Positions 36,101-64,000 of a DNA stretch of 64,000 nt are shown here, piece after piece. The stretch is from assembly GCA_022414725.1 (NCBI GenBank), contig CM039462.1, forward strand, positions 182,280,800 through 182,344,799. The letters run 5' to 3'. The position numbers were made by a program, and so were the translations under genes. Source of the DNA: Microglena sp. YARC. Its lineage: Eukaryota; Chlorophyta; Chlorophyceae; Chlamydomonadales; Chlamydomonadaceae. Every line of letters starts with the position of its first letter. Position 1 is the first letter of the stretch. The notes below the pieces were generated by a model. It was given only the letters and a program-made list of their open reading frames with translations, was not told the origin of the DNA and ran no database searches.

Positions 36101-36280
36101 ACGCCGACCTTCTCCGGGTCCATGTTGGGGTTAGCTGTCCCGTTGATACCGGTGAAGGGCAGGGCAGGGTTGTTTTCAGAGGCTGACCAGACCCCAACAT
36201 CCGTGTTAGCAGCAGTTGGCACAGTTCTGGCATGCTTAGAGGCTGAGGCAACTTGCACTGCACGAGCAGACCTACGAAGT
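30140..36280 (-). CDS. hemH: plastid ferrochelatase with C-terminal chlorophyll-binding-like tail
   Basis: Ferrochelatase inserts Fe2+ into protoporphyrin IX, the last step of haem synthesis, here probably at plastid membranes. Coding exons on the minus strand are 36280-36030, 35289-35039, 34364-34213, 32031-31747, 31074-30860 and 30342-30140, about 450 residues. GT/AG borders and phases agree throughout; the 30860 donor (GTCGAC) is the least certain. Visible motifs are [17 protein letters not shown], the substrate-pocket block [15 protein letters not shown] and the signature [12 protein letters not shown] with the catalytic His. Next come [13 protein letters not shown] and [16 protein letters not shown] with the acidic metal-site Glu. 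The tail, after a linker, reads [19 protein letters not shown], the light-harvesting (CAB) helix motif seen in cyanobacterial and plastid ferrochelatases. Exon 2 starts in an Arg/Ser/Ala-rich region that fits a transit peptide; the first exon is unresolved (an ATG at 36628 is one candidate). Every intron contains diverged copies of neighbouring exon ends. Confidence 0.93.
30430..30735 (-). repeat. echoes of exon 7 start and exon 6 end (ferrochelatase)
   Basis: Two copies of the exon 7 acceptor region ([14 protein letters not shown]) lie at about 30430-30480 and 30560-30610. The first has a stop and is preceded on the coding strand by C27 directly against its CTAG acceptor. A copy of the exon 6 end ([15 protein letters not shown]) lies at about 30640-30735. 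Confidence 0.8.
31355..31690 (-). repeat. echoes of exon 5 end (ferrochelatase)
   Basis: At least three copies of the [10 protein letters not shown] end of exon 5 with its following donor region, at about 31355-31400, 31470-31520 and 31575-31690. They lie in the intron just downstream of the real exon 5 end (31747), separated by AT-rich spacers of similar sequence. Confidence 0.8.
32085..32355 (-). repeat. echoes of exon 5 start (ferrochelatase)
   Basis: Two partial copies of the exon 5 start lie upstream of the real exon. One, at about 32085-32175, carries the [20 protein letters not shown] region. The other, at about 32300-32355, is a shorter copy ([10 protein letters not shown]). Both break off inside the exon sequence and lack a donor. 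Confidence 0.8.
32660..33815 (-). repeat. 51-bp minisatellite built from exon 4 end (ferrochelatase)
   Basis: About 22 units of 51 bp. The coding-strand unit reads GACATGGCACTCTCTGGCAC followed by ACTACAGTCATCCCATCCTA. This is the exon 4 end ([15 protein letters not shown]) with a short deletion, plus a little added sequence. Two longer units nearest the far end keep [10 protein letters not shown]. Since 51 is divisible by 3, a 464-codon minus frame stays open ([17 protein letters not shown] repeats), which I take as a by-product. Confidence 0.9.
33910..34115 (-). repeat. longer echoes of exon 4 end (ferrochelatase)
   Basis: Two copies of the exon 4 end with donor and following intron sequence ([14 protein letters not shown] ... 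TGCTTCTCTGC), at about 33910-33965 and 34060-34115. They lie between the real exon (ending 34213) and the 51-bp array, and look like intermediates between the two. Confidence 0.85.
34440..34950 (-). repeat. echoes of exon 4 start and exon 3 end (ferrochelatase)
   Basis: Copies of the exon 4 acceptor and first codons (VKKDG(I/V)) lie at about 34440-34525 and 34570-34690; both decay into unrelated sequence after about 20 codons. A copy of the exon 3 end (GMRNWHPYT) lies at about 34880-34950. Confidence 0.8.
35370..35945 (-). repeat. echoes of exon 3 start and exon 2 end (ferrochelatase)
   Basis: Two copies of the exon 3 start ([20 protein letters not shown] and a poorer one) lie at about 35430-35500 and 35370-35410. 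Three copies of the exon 2 end with donor ([18 protein letters not shown]) lie at about 35585-35645, 35735-35800 and 35875-35945. A G19 tract (C on the coding strand) sits at 35320-35338, just upstream of the real exon 3 acceptor. Confidence 0.8.
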
Positions 36281-36368
36281 CTGAAAACAGAATGGTCTTT
36301 TGGGTTAGGGTGGTACAAAAGGAAGGCGGTGGTGGTGAGTGTTTGTGAGTGTTTGTGAGTGGGGGGCA

Positions 36369-36408
<40 letters not shown>

Positions 36409-38821
36409 CATATGGGTCACATGGGGTGGCGGAGGCGGTGGGTTGGGGATAATCGTGATGATGCATAGTGGAGGTGGTGGTGGCAAAAGTGGTGGTGGTG
36501 GTGGTATTGGTGGTGGTGGAGGGTGAGTGTGTGCGTGTATATGTGTGTGTGTGCAGGGGGTGGGGGGAGAGGGCAGTAGATAGGCAGCCTAGTCTTAGGG
36601 TAGATAGTAGGGCGCCCAAACAGCACATTTAGCGACGGAAATCGAGAATTCGCAGGCTAATTACAGAGATTTCGCCCTTCCGTTTTCTATGAACATGTGG
36701 ACTGGGAGCGTCGATGCAGACATGGGCAAAGAGTTAAGATCTAAGAGTTGGCGAGAAGGCAAAACCGCATGCACAACGATGGAGAAGGGATGACCTCTCC
36801 GCGGCCATGCAGAACGAACCGATGCATAGCTAGTGCAGGACGAAGCTAGCTAGGAGTTTAATCAGGCTGGAATGGGCATCAGGGGTATGCCGAGTATTAC
36901 AGCCAGTGGGGTGGGTCAGTTTGCCGATGCACATAATAGATAAGGATGAGGAGGCAGTCGCTAATCCGCATTCCCCTACACGACAAGTTTAGGTTTCCAG
37001 TGCGAGATGCGCTAGCGTACCTGCGGCTGAAGCACGGGAGCGGTCGGGCCACCTCGTGGTTGAACTGTCTACTGGCGGATGTACTTGGGAGACATGAGCC
37101 GCGTGCAAAGCTGGCCATGTTTTTCTCTTTCTTTATGAACTGGAAGTGTGTGGGACGTCGTTGCTAGGGTTACGTAGCTCCGTGAAGGACGCAGGTTTGA
37201 AAAAAAAACTAGAGGTGGAGTTAGCTTCAGATTATGAGGGATGTGGACTCGCAAGCGCTGGTATATAGTAGATACTTGCACGAGGAATTTGATTCTCCGA
37301 AAACACTTATGGACTCTTGTGGCAATAAGAGGCCTCGCGGCAGGGGCAGCGGTCAGCAGTACAGAGGAGTACAGCTTCAAGTGTGGAAAAATGGCATTGA
37401 GTGGTCACTTGCAGGCCACGCGCCACAGCTGAGGCCACGGTATGTCCGTTTGGCAGTTGCCTGCCTCAAACTCGGTCAGCTCACGCTCGCGCTCGGCTGG
37501 GATTTGCATCGGATAGAGGATAGAGTCAGTTGGTAAACGGTCCCAAGTGCGGCTCGAAAACGTGTGCGAAGCTGTTGCGCACGCGGGCGTGGGCCAGACT
37601 CGAGGACGAGGACGGCCCGTGTCACACTCTTTCAACCAGGCTTTCAACGTTCAAGACCTCGGGGGACCTGGGGGAAGGTGCCGTGGCCCATGCTCGCGCA
37701 CACACTTTTCCTGCAGACGATGACGGACGATACCGTCGAAAAAAGGCGGAGGTGGACGCGTCCGCGGACGTCGGGTCTTAGGAAAGCCAGGTCGGTAGCA
37801 AACTAGCAACTGCTGGTGAAAAGTGGAGCCACAGTGTAACCAGCGAGGGTATTGTGCAACCTGCCGGGATGGGTTGGACGCGTTAGCTGAAGAACAGGAT
37901 ACGAGCATGGCAGATAGCAGGGGGGGCATGTCAGGTGTACCACCATGCCTCGATGGCTAGTTGGCCACGTCACATAGAAGCGGCACTGGCTCAACTTGAC
38001 ACAGACATGACATTCATTTTTAACGATTTAAGGCTGGACCAGGAGGATGACATAAGCAAAATATCTGGTACTTTCCCCGTACCCTCCCAGAAATGTTGGA
38101 AGAGTCAAAGGGGAGGGGGGGGGGGGGGGGGGGGGGGGTAGTTTGGGCTAAATAGCCAGCCAGGGGAGCTGCCTAGAAGCTGCTTCATGTAGCCTAAAAG
38201 AAAAGCTACGTCTCGAATCATTGTCTGGGTCCATCAGTGTATGGGTCCATAAATTGCTCTGCTCTGAATACACAACAACAGGATATTGTTAGGTTGATTA
38301 GGCCCCTGCCAGACCTTCAACTTGCTGTGGTCCCCAACATCCACATCAGACAATAAACTGTAGTCGAGGCTGTCGAGGCTTCAACTTGCTCATCACAGCT
38401 GCCATGTGAGCCACCTCGCAAGCCCCAATTAGGGTTATTGGGCCATAACACTGTGCTTTTCGTTGTGGTGGGCCTCCATTCCGTACTTCCATATAAATAC
38501 AGCAGGCGGCTATCACTCAGGTCCATTTGCTGCTTTTTGGATGGACTTTCGTCGAAAATAGACTACCGGTATTCAATGGTCGGGTTTGACTCTGCACTGC
38601 TAACAGACTCAGATACATCCATGCCGAACTCAGACCAGGGTAGAGTAGATCGAAGGATTCGAACTTGAACTCGAATTCGAATTCGAAATCAAATCTTGAA
38701 GTATGTAGCAGGTGTCTGAAAACTATGGGATTAACACGGTTGCATCAAGACGAAGTCATTGCACTTCCCCTGAGGTGAAATGGAGCAATGAAAAAAAGTT
38801 AGACAAAAGTTGAGATGGGTC

Positions 38822-38854
<33 letters not shown>

Positions 38855-40143
38855 CTGACAAGGTCATCAGAATATCACCGGCCTGGGGGGTATCCATAGA
38901 TCTCGATCACCTAAAAACCCTTTTCGATACCCCCGGGGTCAGGCGCCCAGGGGCCCAGGAGAGGCCGTGCTTAACTTTCTGCCGTTTGGCATCCTCATGG
39001 CTGGACCCATGAAACCAAGTTCAAGTTCGGTTTTGCACTGTCTAACTCTCTACGCCTGTGTGGTAGCACAAGATGTTGCTGCTGGCCACTTAAATGAATG
39101 TATGCGAATGTTCAGGCAGAAGTGGTGGAATGTTGACACATTCACTCACCAGAAGGCCCGAGATGCTTGGCATGGGGCAGCTCCAAAGGGCCGATAAAAT
39201 AAGAAATTGTTACATCCGTGTAATGCAGTCACTCACAGGACGTGCAATTAAGGACACCACAGCATAAGCCGGAGCTAGCAGCAGTCACCGTCGATACAAT
39301 CAGAAGTAGATTCAGGTTTATAGGAATTTGGGGGGCAGATTGCAGTACAAAACATGTGGTTCAAGTGCTACACAACTGTTCACTCTTCTGTTCATAAATA
39401 CAATCTTGAACTTGGTTACATAGCTTCAGCCAGGATTTTAGGCTGCCTGCAGTCATCAGCAGTAAAAACACATTACCCAGAATAAATGTTAAAACAGAGG
39501 CTTGACAAACTTGTTACAAACGTGTGTAATACATGTCATCTACGTTTAAGTTCAAGCGCAAAAGGAACCCCCCATAAAAGGCTAAATGGATATAACTATA
39601 AATATATATGAATCGACCCGGTCCAGATGGCTCCGGAACCATAATAGCAATTAAAGGGGGATGGGGTCTCAAAACAAGCTGTCTTCCCCCCCCTGGGGAC
39701 TACAGCTGACTACTAAGAGTCTAAAAATACTTATGCAGCACATACCACAGCACATTAACGTCTTTTGAATCAAAGGATTTCCACCCCAAAGGATGGGTCT
39801 CCTTGTGCTCGCCGTAGTCGATGAAACAGTCCAACCCCTTTTGGAAAAAGGAACCCAAAGAAGTAATTCGACCATGTGAAAGGCGGATCCGCTCCTAATA
39901 CATCGCATTTTGACGTTGGGTTTTAATAGTTGTGAACGCGTTTGCAAGGTATTAGACCCCAGGAGGTGCGTCTCCCAACACAAACGAGCGACACCGAGGA
40001 TTCAGTTCGAATACTTATTATTGATTGTTCGAGGTTGGGCAAGTCCTCTTAGCCTCTTCGCTACCCCTGGACTGTAACAAACCTACATGCCTATGTTCAG
40101 CTAGTTAAAGGTTAGCCGCTCTTCTATTCGATTGCTTATTCAT
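36281..40143. other. 5' region of ferrochelatase and intergenic DNA
   Basis: The first part (36281-36640) must hold the ferrochelatase 5' exon or intron. It carries a G36 tract (36369-36404) and a TGG-rich stretch. From 36640 to 40143 I see no supported gene. Features are G24 (38115-38138), G31 (38824-38854) and a single copy near 38150-38200 of the GCTGCCTAGAAGCTGC repeat found in SufC intron 1. The last 500 bases should include the SufC 3' UTR. Confidence 0.5.
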
Positions 40144-43100
40144 TTAGAGGGAACCCTGCAGGGCGTATCCTTCAGCTTCCAGCTGGTCTACTAAGTCCAG
40201 GTCGCCTGTCTTGACAATCTCTCCATTTTGCATGATGTGCACAAAGTCAGGCTTGATGTAGTCCAACAGTCTCTGTAGCCAGCAAAAAATAATCAGAAGT
40301 TCAGTTTCAGGTATGTATGTATATATATTTGCAGGTGTTTGCATGTGTATATGCGATTATGCATGTGCATACATGTGTATGTATGTGCATATGTATGTTT
40401 ATACGTGTATATGTGTGTATTTATGTGTATATGTATGTATGCATGTGTATGTTTATGTACCGTATGAAGCACCCCAGGAATAACTCATCTTTGTTGAGGC
40501 TCACCTGCCCCCCCCACTCATCCACCCACTCCTCCCACCCACCGACGTGCCCACCCACCCACTCCTCCCACCCGTTCACCTGCCAAACCCTCTTCCCCTG
40601 TTGCCCCCCCCCCCCCCCCACCCCCCCCCCCCCCCCCCTCCCACACACACACGCCCACCAACACGCGCACCTTGTAATGTGTGACCATCAGCACGCCACT
40701 GTCAGGTCGCCTCAATCCATTCACAGCACCAGCAACATCCCGCAATGCGTCGATGTCCAGACCAGAGTCAATCTCATCCAGAATGGACATGTCGGACTGC
40801 AACCAGAAGAAACAAATTTGCTTGTTTGTTTTTTGCTGCTTGTTTTTGCTTGTTTTTGCTTGTTTTTTTGCTTGCTTGTCTGTTTGTTGCTTATTTGTTT
40901 TTTGCATGCTTGCCTGTTTGTAGCTTGTTTGTTCTTTGTTGCTTGTTTTTTATTGCTTGTCTGTTTGTAGCTAGTTTGTGGTTAGTGGTTTGTTTGTTGC
41001 TTGCTGTATAGTCTGTTTGTCTGGCAGTCAGTCGGGCGGTCTACCTGTCTGTGCTCATATACTTCCGTTTTTTCCACACATGCACATAACAGACAAAATG
41101 AACAAACGAACACAAGATGTCATGGCTCTTGCTGAGCTACCACAGGGCTGCAAACAAGCACCACCTAGAATGGCTCTGTGTAATGGCCCCAGCTGAGCTA
41201 CCACAGGGCTGCAAACAAGCACCATTAAGAATGGCTCTGTGTGATGGCCCTAGCTGAGCTACCACAGGGCTTCAAACAAGCACCATTAAGAATGGCTCTG
41301 TGTGATGGCCCTAGCTGAGCTACCACAGGGCTGCAAACAAGCACCACCTAGAATGGGTGTGTGATATGGGCACTGTTTCTTTTTTGGGCTACGAGTAGCA
41401 GCTTTTAAGCAGCTCATTTCCCCATCCTCGGGCCAAACCTGAAGCTAGCTAGTGCGTTTTAAAGCTGAGCTAGTGCGTCTTAAAGACACGGGGGCATTCC
41501 AATGCAGCTGAAAGCTTTGGGTTTGGACCAGTGTCTGGCTAATGGAGCTGACTGGAAGCTGCCATGCGTTGCCCAAAAAATAAACAGTGTGTGTGATGGC
41601 TCTATAATGGCTGCGCACCTCAAGGACGGCCAACTGGAGAATCTCATTACGCTTCTTCTCGCCTCCAGAAAAGCCCTCATTCACATTGCGGTTCAAGAAG
41701 GTGGGATCCATCTTCAGCAGCTCCAACTGAGACAGGGGTGGGGGGTGGAGGTAGTTAGGTGATGGTGGGAGGTGGTTAGGGGTGGAAGTGGTTAGGGGGT
41801 GGGAGTTCACATTGCGGTTCAAGAAAGTGGGATCCATCTTCAGCAGCTCCAACTGAGACAGGGGTGGGGTGGTTGGGTGAGGCGGGGGTGTGACATAGTG
41901 TTGTTGCAGGGAAGCTTGTAACCCAAGGACTGCGCCAAGATGGCATATACATCAGCAAACTGGCATGTACATCAGCAAGCTGGCATGTACATCAGCAAGC
42001 TGGCATATACATCAGCAAGCTGGCATGTACATCAGCAAGCTGGCATGTACATCAGCAAGCTGGCATATACATCAGCAAGGTGGCATGTACATCAGCAAGC
42101 TGGCATATACATCAGCAAGCTGGCATATACATCAGCAAGCTGGCATGTACATCAGCAAGCTGGCAAATACATCAGCAAGCTGGCATGTACATCACCAATT
42201 GTAACCCAAGGACTGTACCAAGATGGCATGTACATCTCCAACTGAGGCAGGGGTGGGTGTGGAGGTGGTTAGGTGATGGTGGGAGGTGGTTAGGGTGGTG
42301 GGGGGTGGTTAGGGGGTGGATGGAGGTGGTTAGGGGTGTAACCACGGACTGCACCAAGCTGGCTTGTAAATCACCAACTGACACAGCCGTGAGAATGAGG
42401 TGGGTCAGTGGGTGTGTCCCTGTTGTTGCTGGGACACCTAGAACCCACTGGCAGCACCAGGCTGGACCGAAGGACCAGGTTTGTAAGAATGTTTTTTTTC
42501 AGCTTCAGGCAGCAGCTTCTAGGAAGATCCCCAAGCCAACCACTAGGCTAGATTCAAATATTTCAGCAGTGCTGAACAGCTGATAGTGACAGCTTCCAGG
42601 TGTACCTGCCCGCTTACGGAGTGACTGAATGGGAATTCAGGAAAGCTGCCTAGAAGCTGCTACTCGTAGCGGGAAAAAAGCAGCTTCCAGATGGACCTGC
42701 CTGCTTTTCGACTGACTGAATGGAAATTCAGGAAAGCTGCCTAGAAGCTGCTACTTGTAGCGGGAAAAAGCAGCTTCCAGATGGACCTGCCTGCTTTTCG
42801 ACTGACTGAATGGAAATTCAGGAATGCTGCCTAGAAGCTGCTACTTGTAGCTGATACTGACAGCTTTGAGGTGCAACTGCCTGCTTTCCGACTGACTTAA
42901 TGGAAATTCAGGGCTGCTGCCTAGAAGCTGCTTCTCGTAGCTGATAGTGACAGCTTCAAGGTGAACCTGCCTCTTTTTTGACTGACTGAATTGACTTTCA
43001 GGAAAGCTGCCTAGAAGGTGCCTAGAAGCTGCTACTTGAAGCGGACAAAACAGCTTCAGGGTGAACCTGCCTACTTTTTGACTGACTGAATGGCAAGCCA

Positions 43101-44917
43101 GGGGAGCTGCCTAGAAGCTGCTTCGTATAGCTAAAACAATGATTGGTTTGTGACAGGCTGAGCAGGACCCATAAATTATGCACTGTTTTGTTTGATTATT
43201 TATTCTTGAAGGGGAATATTATAGTCATTGCTTTCCTAAAATCTACCTTCAGCATACTTTGCCAAAGCCATATCTATTTATTCACCCCCTACTTTTAAGG
43301 ACCTACCCAGACCTACCTGAAGGTTTATTAAACCCCCTATGTACAAAGATTATCAGGCTCTATGGGCAAAGCAGATCAGACCCTATGGGCAAAACAAATC
43401 AGGCCCAATGGGCAAAACAGATCAGGCCCTATGGGCATGATGCAGATGTGCCAATACGACACAACCAACCCAATCCATACAGCAGAAACATTCATGCCAA
43501 CTTATGTGTTGATGTGCATCGTGTTGAAGTGCCAATACTACACAACCAACCCAATACATAGAACTGTAACATCCATGCAAAGTTATGCGTTCATGTGCGG
43601 TGCATGGTGTTTAAGTGCCAATACGACACAACCAACCCAATACATACAACTGTAACATCCATGCAGTTATGCCTTTATGTGCGGTGCATGGTGTTTAAGT
43701 GCCAATACGACACAACCAACCCAATACATACAACTGTAACATCCATGCAGTTATGCCTTTATGTGCGGTGCATGGTGTTGAAGTGCCAATACGACACAAC
43801 CAACCCAATACATACAACTGTAACATCCATGCAGTTATGCCTTTATGTGCGGTGCATGGTGTTGAAATGCCAATACGACACAACCAACCCAATACATACA
43901 ACTGTAACATCCATGCAAAGTTAAGAGTTTAAGTGTGGTGCACGGTGATGAAGTGTCAATACGACAGAACCAACCCAATCCATACAACAGGCACATCCAT
44001 GCACACGTATGCACTGATGTGTGGTGCATGGTGTTCAAGTGCCTATACGGCAACCAACCCAATACATGTAACAGTAACATCCATGCGGACGTATGCATTT
44101 ATGTGCAGTGAATGGTGTTTTGAGTGCCAATAGGACACAACCAACCCGATCCATACAACAGTTACATCCATGCGAATGTATGCATTGATGTGCGGTGCAT
44201 GTGTTGATGTGCTAATACAACACAAACAACCCAATCCATACAACAGTTACATCCATGCGAACTTACACGTTTCTGTGCGGTGCATGGTGTCCAAGTGCCA
44301 ACACACGACCACCAAAACCAATGCATGCACACAAAACATAATATCATGGCCATATTCATCATACACAAGTAAGCCCACGCAGAGCAGGATTCACTCCTGC
44401 TGCCTTGGCAACTGACCTTTGGCATGACATAGGCATAGAACTCCAAGGGGTCAAGCTCGGGCAGGCCCATAGCCTTCTTCTTAGCGTTGTAGGACATCCT
44501 AAGGAAGTCGACGTTGCTGACGCCGGGAATCTCGATGGGTGACTGGAAGCTGAGGAAAAGTCCGGCGTGGGAACGCTCCTCGGGCTCGAGATCAAACAGG
44601 TTGGAGCCCTTGAAGGTGGCACTGCCGCCTGTTACCTCGTAATCAGGGTGACCAACCAAAACCTTGCTGAGGGTCGACTTTCCGGATCCGTTCTTGCCCA
44701 TGATCGCGTGGACCTCGCCCTCGCGCACGGTGAGGTTGACGCCGTTCAGGATCTGCTGCCCGGTGGCTACAATTTTGGCTGTCAGGTCTTTCACCTCGAG
44801 AACGACCTTCCCCGAGGAGGCGCGGCAAAGCAGAGCACGGCGAGAGGAGCGAATGGTGGAGGGAGCCAGTGGGGCTCGCTGCGAGAAGGCTCGGACGTTT
44901 TTGTCCAGGGATTGCAT
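40144..44917 (-). CDS. sufC: plastid SufC, ATPase of the SUF Fe-S cluster assembly complex
   Basis: SufC is the ABC-type ATPase that works with SufB and SufD to build Fe-S clusters in plastids; it is soluble, not a transporter. Exons on the minus strand are 44917-44417, 41726-41619, 40796-40671 and 40272-40144, all joined in phase 0 with GT/AG borders, giving about 287 residues. The first 40 residues are Ser/Arg-rich without acidic clusters ([20 protein letters not shown]), fitting a transit peptide. Walker A is GKNGSGKST and the Q-loop is LSFQSP. The signature is FSGGEKKR, Walker B with SufC-type spacing is [11 protein letters not shown], and the H-loop is VTHY. The C-terminus ends [13 protein letters not shown] ... 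[11 protein letters not shown]. Intron 1 is 2.7 kb and full of tandem repeats. I chose the ATG at 44917 because the frame upstream offers only a GTG. Confidence 0.95.
40604..40638. repeat. C16-A-C18 tract beside SufC exon 3 donor
   Basis: C-rich homopolymer tract lying 32 bases beyond the exon 3 donor of SufC (G-rich on the coding strand). Confidence 0.8.
41110..41355. repeat. 61-bp tandem repeat in SufC intron 2
   Basis: Four copies with GAGCTACCACAGGGCT at 41134, 41195, 41256 and about 41317. No clear exon similarity. Confidence 0.85.
41805..42395 (-). repeat. echoes of SufC exon 2 start with a 20-bp minisatellite
   Basis: A near-exact copy of the exon 2 start with acceptor ([16 protein letters not shown]) lies at about 41805-41870. 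Shorter echoes of the acceptor (CCAACTGA(G/C)(G/A)CAG) are at about 42230-42255 and 42370-42388. Between them, 41945-42190 holds about 12 copies of a 20-bp unit (CTGGCATGTACATCAGCAAG). It may derive from the same CATCTTCAGCAGCTCC exon start, but that link is weak. Confidence 0.75.
42590..43140. repeat. 90-bp tandem repeat in SufC intron 1
   Basis: About six copies with GCTGCCTAGAAGCTGC marks near 42645, 42736, 42826, 42917, 43010 and 43107. The unit has internal inverted symmetry (GCAGCTTC and GAAGCTGC). A further copy occurs near 38165 outside the gene, so the family is dispersed. Confidence 0.85.
43355..44340. repeat. 21-bp and 84-bp tandem repeats in SufC intron 1
   Basis: First come four short units of about 21 bp (TATGGGCAAAACAGATCAGG-like, 43360-43440). 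Then about ten units of 84 bp with ATACGACACAACCAACCCAA marks at 43621, 43705, 43789 and 43873. Central units are nearly identical; outer units are diverged. Confidence 0.9.
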
Positions 44918-45649
44918 GGTGGGAGAGGTGGCACGCACGAAGGATATCTACACTGAATGGAGCAGTCGAAGAAAGATAAATGCAGCTGGAAGTAGAAGAG
45001 GCTTACTGAAAGCACTGTGTGTTAGAGATGGAATGGAAAGGTCGATATGGGACGACTAGGCGAGGGTAAGAAATTATAAGATGGTAGGATAAGCCGTATC
45101 CCGGTTACATCCTGGTTAAACCCTAAGCCCTAAGACTTTGTTTTTCTTTCTTTTTTCGAGTCTTGGGTCAACAATAACCTGCGCAATACAATGTAACGAC
45201 ACCTCTCGTGGTTAAAACGGTCCAGATAGAATAGGAAAGGCAGAAACGCTTTGATTGAGGGCGTGATTTTGCTTGACATGCGCAATTGAGTCGTTGTCTT
45301 GTCTACGTATGATCGTAGAGATTAAGATCAAGGCAAAAGAGTGGGGATCAGGGTGGGGAGGGTGTCGAACATGGCGTGGCCTGCCAGGTGCCAGGTGTCA
45401 CTCCCTTCCCGGTGCTCCCTTCCTGGACCCTAGACGACCCTGGAGTGGTTTGTTTCTGCCGAGAGTCAAGCGTGCGAGCGAGCACGGGGGCAGAAGAAAC
45501 GCTTGATGCGATGCGTCTTAGTCAGAACTTCTTTCCGCCAGGTTATCCAATCTAGCTTGCGCACGCTCCCTTCACTGTAGCTACCGAAAGATCTGCCCGC
45601 ACTCGAATCTAGATTTGCTAGGCACTTTCTCCTGACTTCTGTCTGTCCA
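44918..45649. promoter_or_regulatory. shared divergent upstream region of SufC and WDR11
   Basis: The 732 bases between the two start codons must hold both 5' UTRs and promoters. A telomere-box-like AAACCCTAAGCCCTAAG lies at about 45117-45134; such AAACCCTA boxes occur in plant promoters of housekeeping genes. No convincing TATA box is seen. Confidence 0.5.

Positions 45650-64000
<18,351 letters not shown>

Noticed and set aside
36305..36628. ATG at 36628 as the definite ferrochelatase start
   Set aside because: Its first residues look like a targeting peptide, but no usable GT donor joins it to exon 2 and the region is repeat-rich; kept only as a candidate.
40860..41010. Leu/Phe/Cys-rich membrane-like frame
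   Set aside because: TTGCTTGTTTG simple repeat in SufC intron 2; no gene structure.

Overview
This window looks like nuclear DNA of a green alga (chlorophyte). Three intron-rich, plant-type host genes support this. One is a ferrochelatase carrying a C-terminal chlorophyll a/b-binding-like tail, one is a plastid-targeted SufC ATPase, and one is a plant-type WDR11 WD40 protein. Ty1/copia elements and two short plant-type (TTTAGGG) telomere-like patches are also present. A prasinophyte such as Cymbomonas is a guess I cannot confirm from sequence.

Layout. About 1-5.5 kb is a copia-like retrotransposon on the minus strand that runs off the left edge; its pol is nearly open. About 5.9-8.2 kb is a second, truncated minus-strand copia relative with one LTR and a CCHC gag. 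About 8.7-26.4 kb is a satellite array: a 445-bp higher-order unit built from three related monomers of 150, 147 and 148 bp. It is interrupted by a 2.8-kb block of a different satellite (10169-12953) and by a complete but decayed copia element (13859-18957) with 246-bp LTRs and a 5-bp target duplication. About 26.4-29.4 kb has no recognisable gene. The right half is genic: ferrochelatase (minus, exons 30140-36280), SufC (minus, 40144-44917) and, divergently, WDR11 (plus, from 45650 and running off the right edge).

The host exons splice cleanly on paper: GT/AG borders and codon phases agree at every junction I checked. The striking feature lies in the introns. Nearly every ferrochelatase and WDR11 exon border, and one SufC border, is accompanied by intronic 'echoes': partial, diverged tandem copies of the adjacent exon end together with its splice site. 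Some echoes have grown into minisatellites. Examples are a 2-kb array of about 110 copies of a WDR11 5' splice site, a 51-bp array derived from a ferrochelatase exon 4 end, and an array of WDR11 exon 2 acceptors. Long C tracts on the coding strand often sit in or against the polypyrimidine tract of acceptors. Intron growth by repeated duplication across splice junctions is the main candidate novelty here.

Ferrochelatase (haem synthesis) and SufC (Fe-S cluster assembly) are both predicted plastid iron-handling proteins and lie next to each other on one strand. SufC and WDR11 share a 0.7-kb divergent upstream region.
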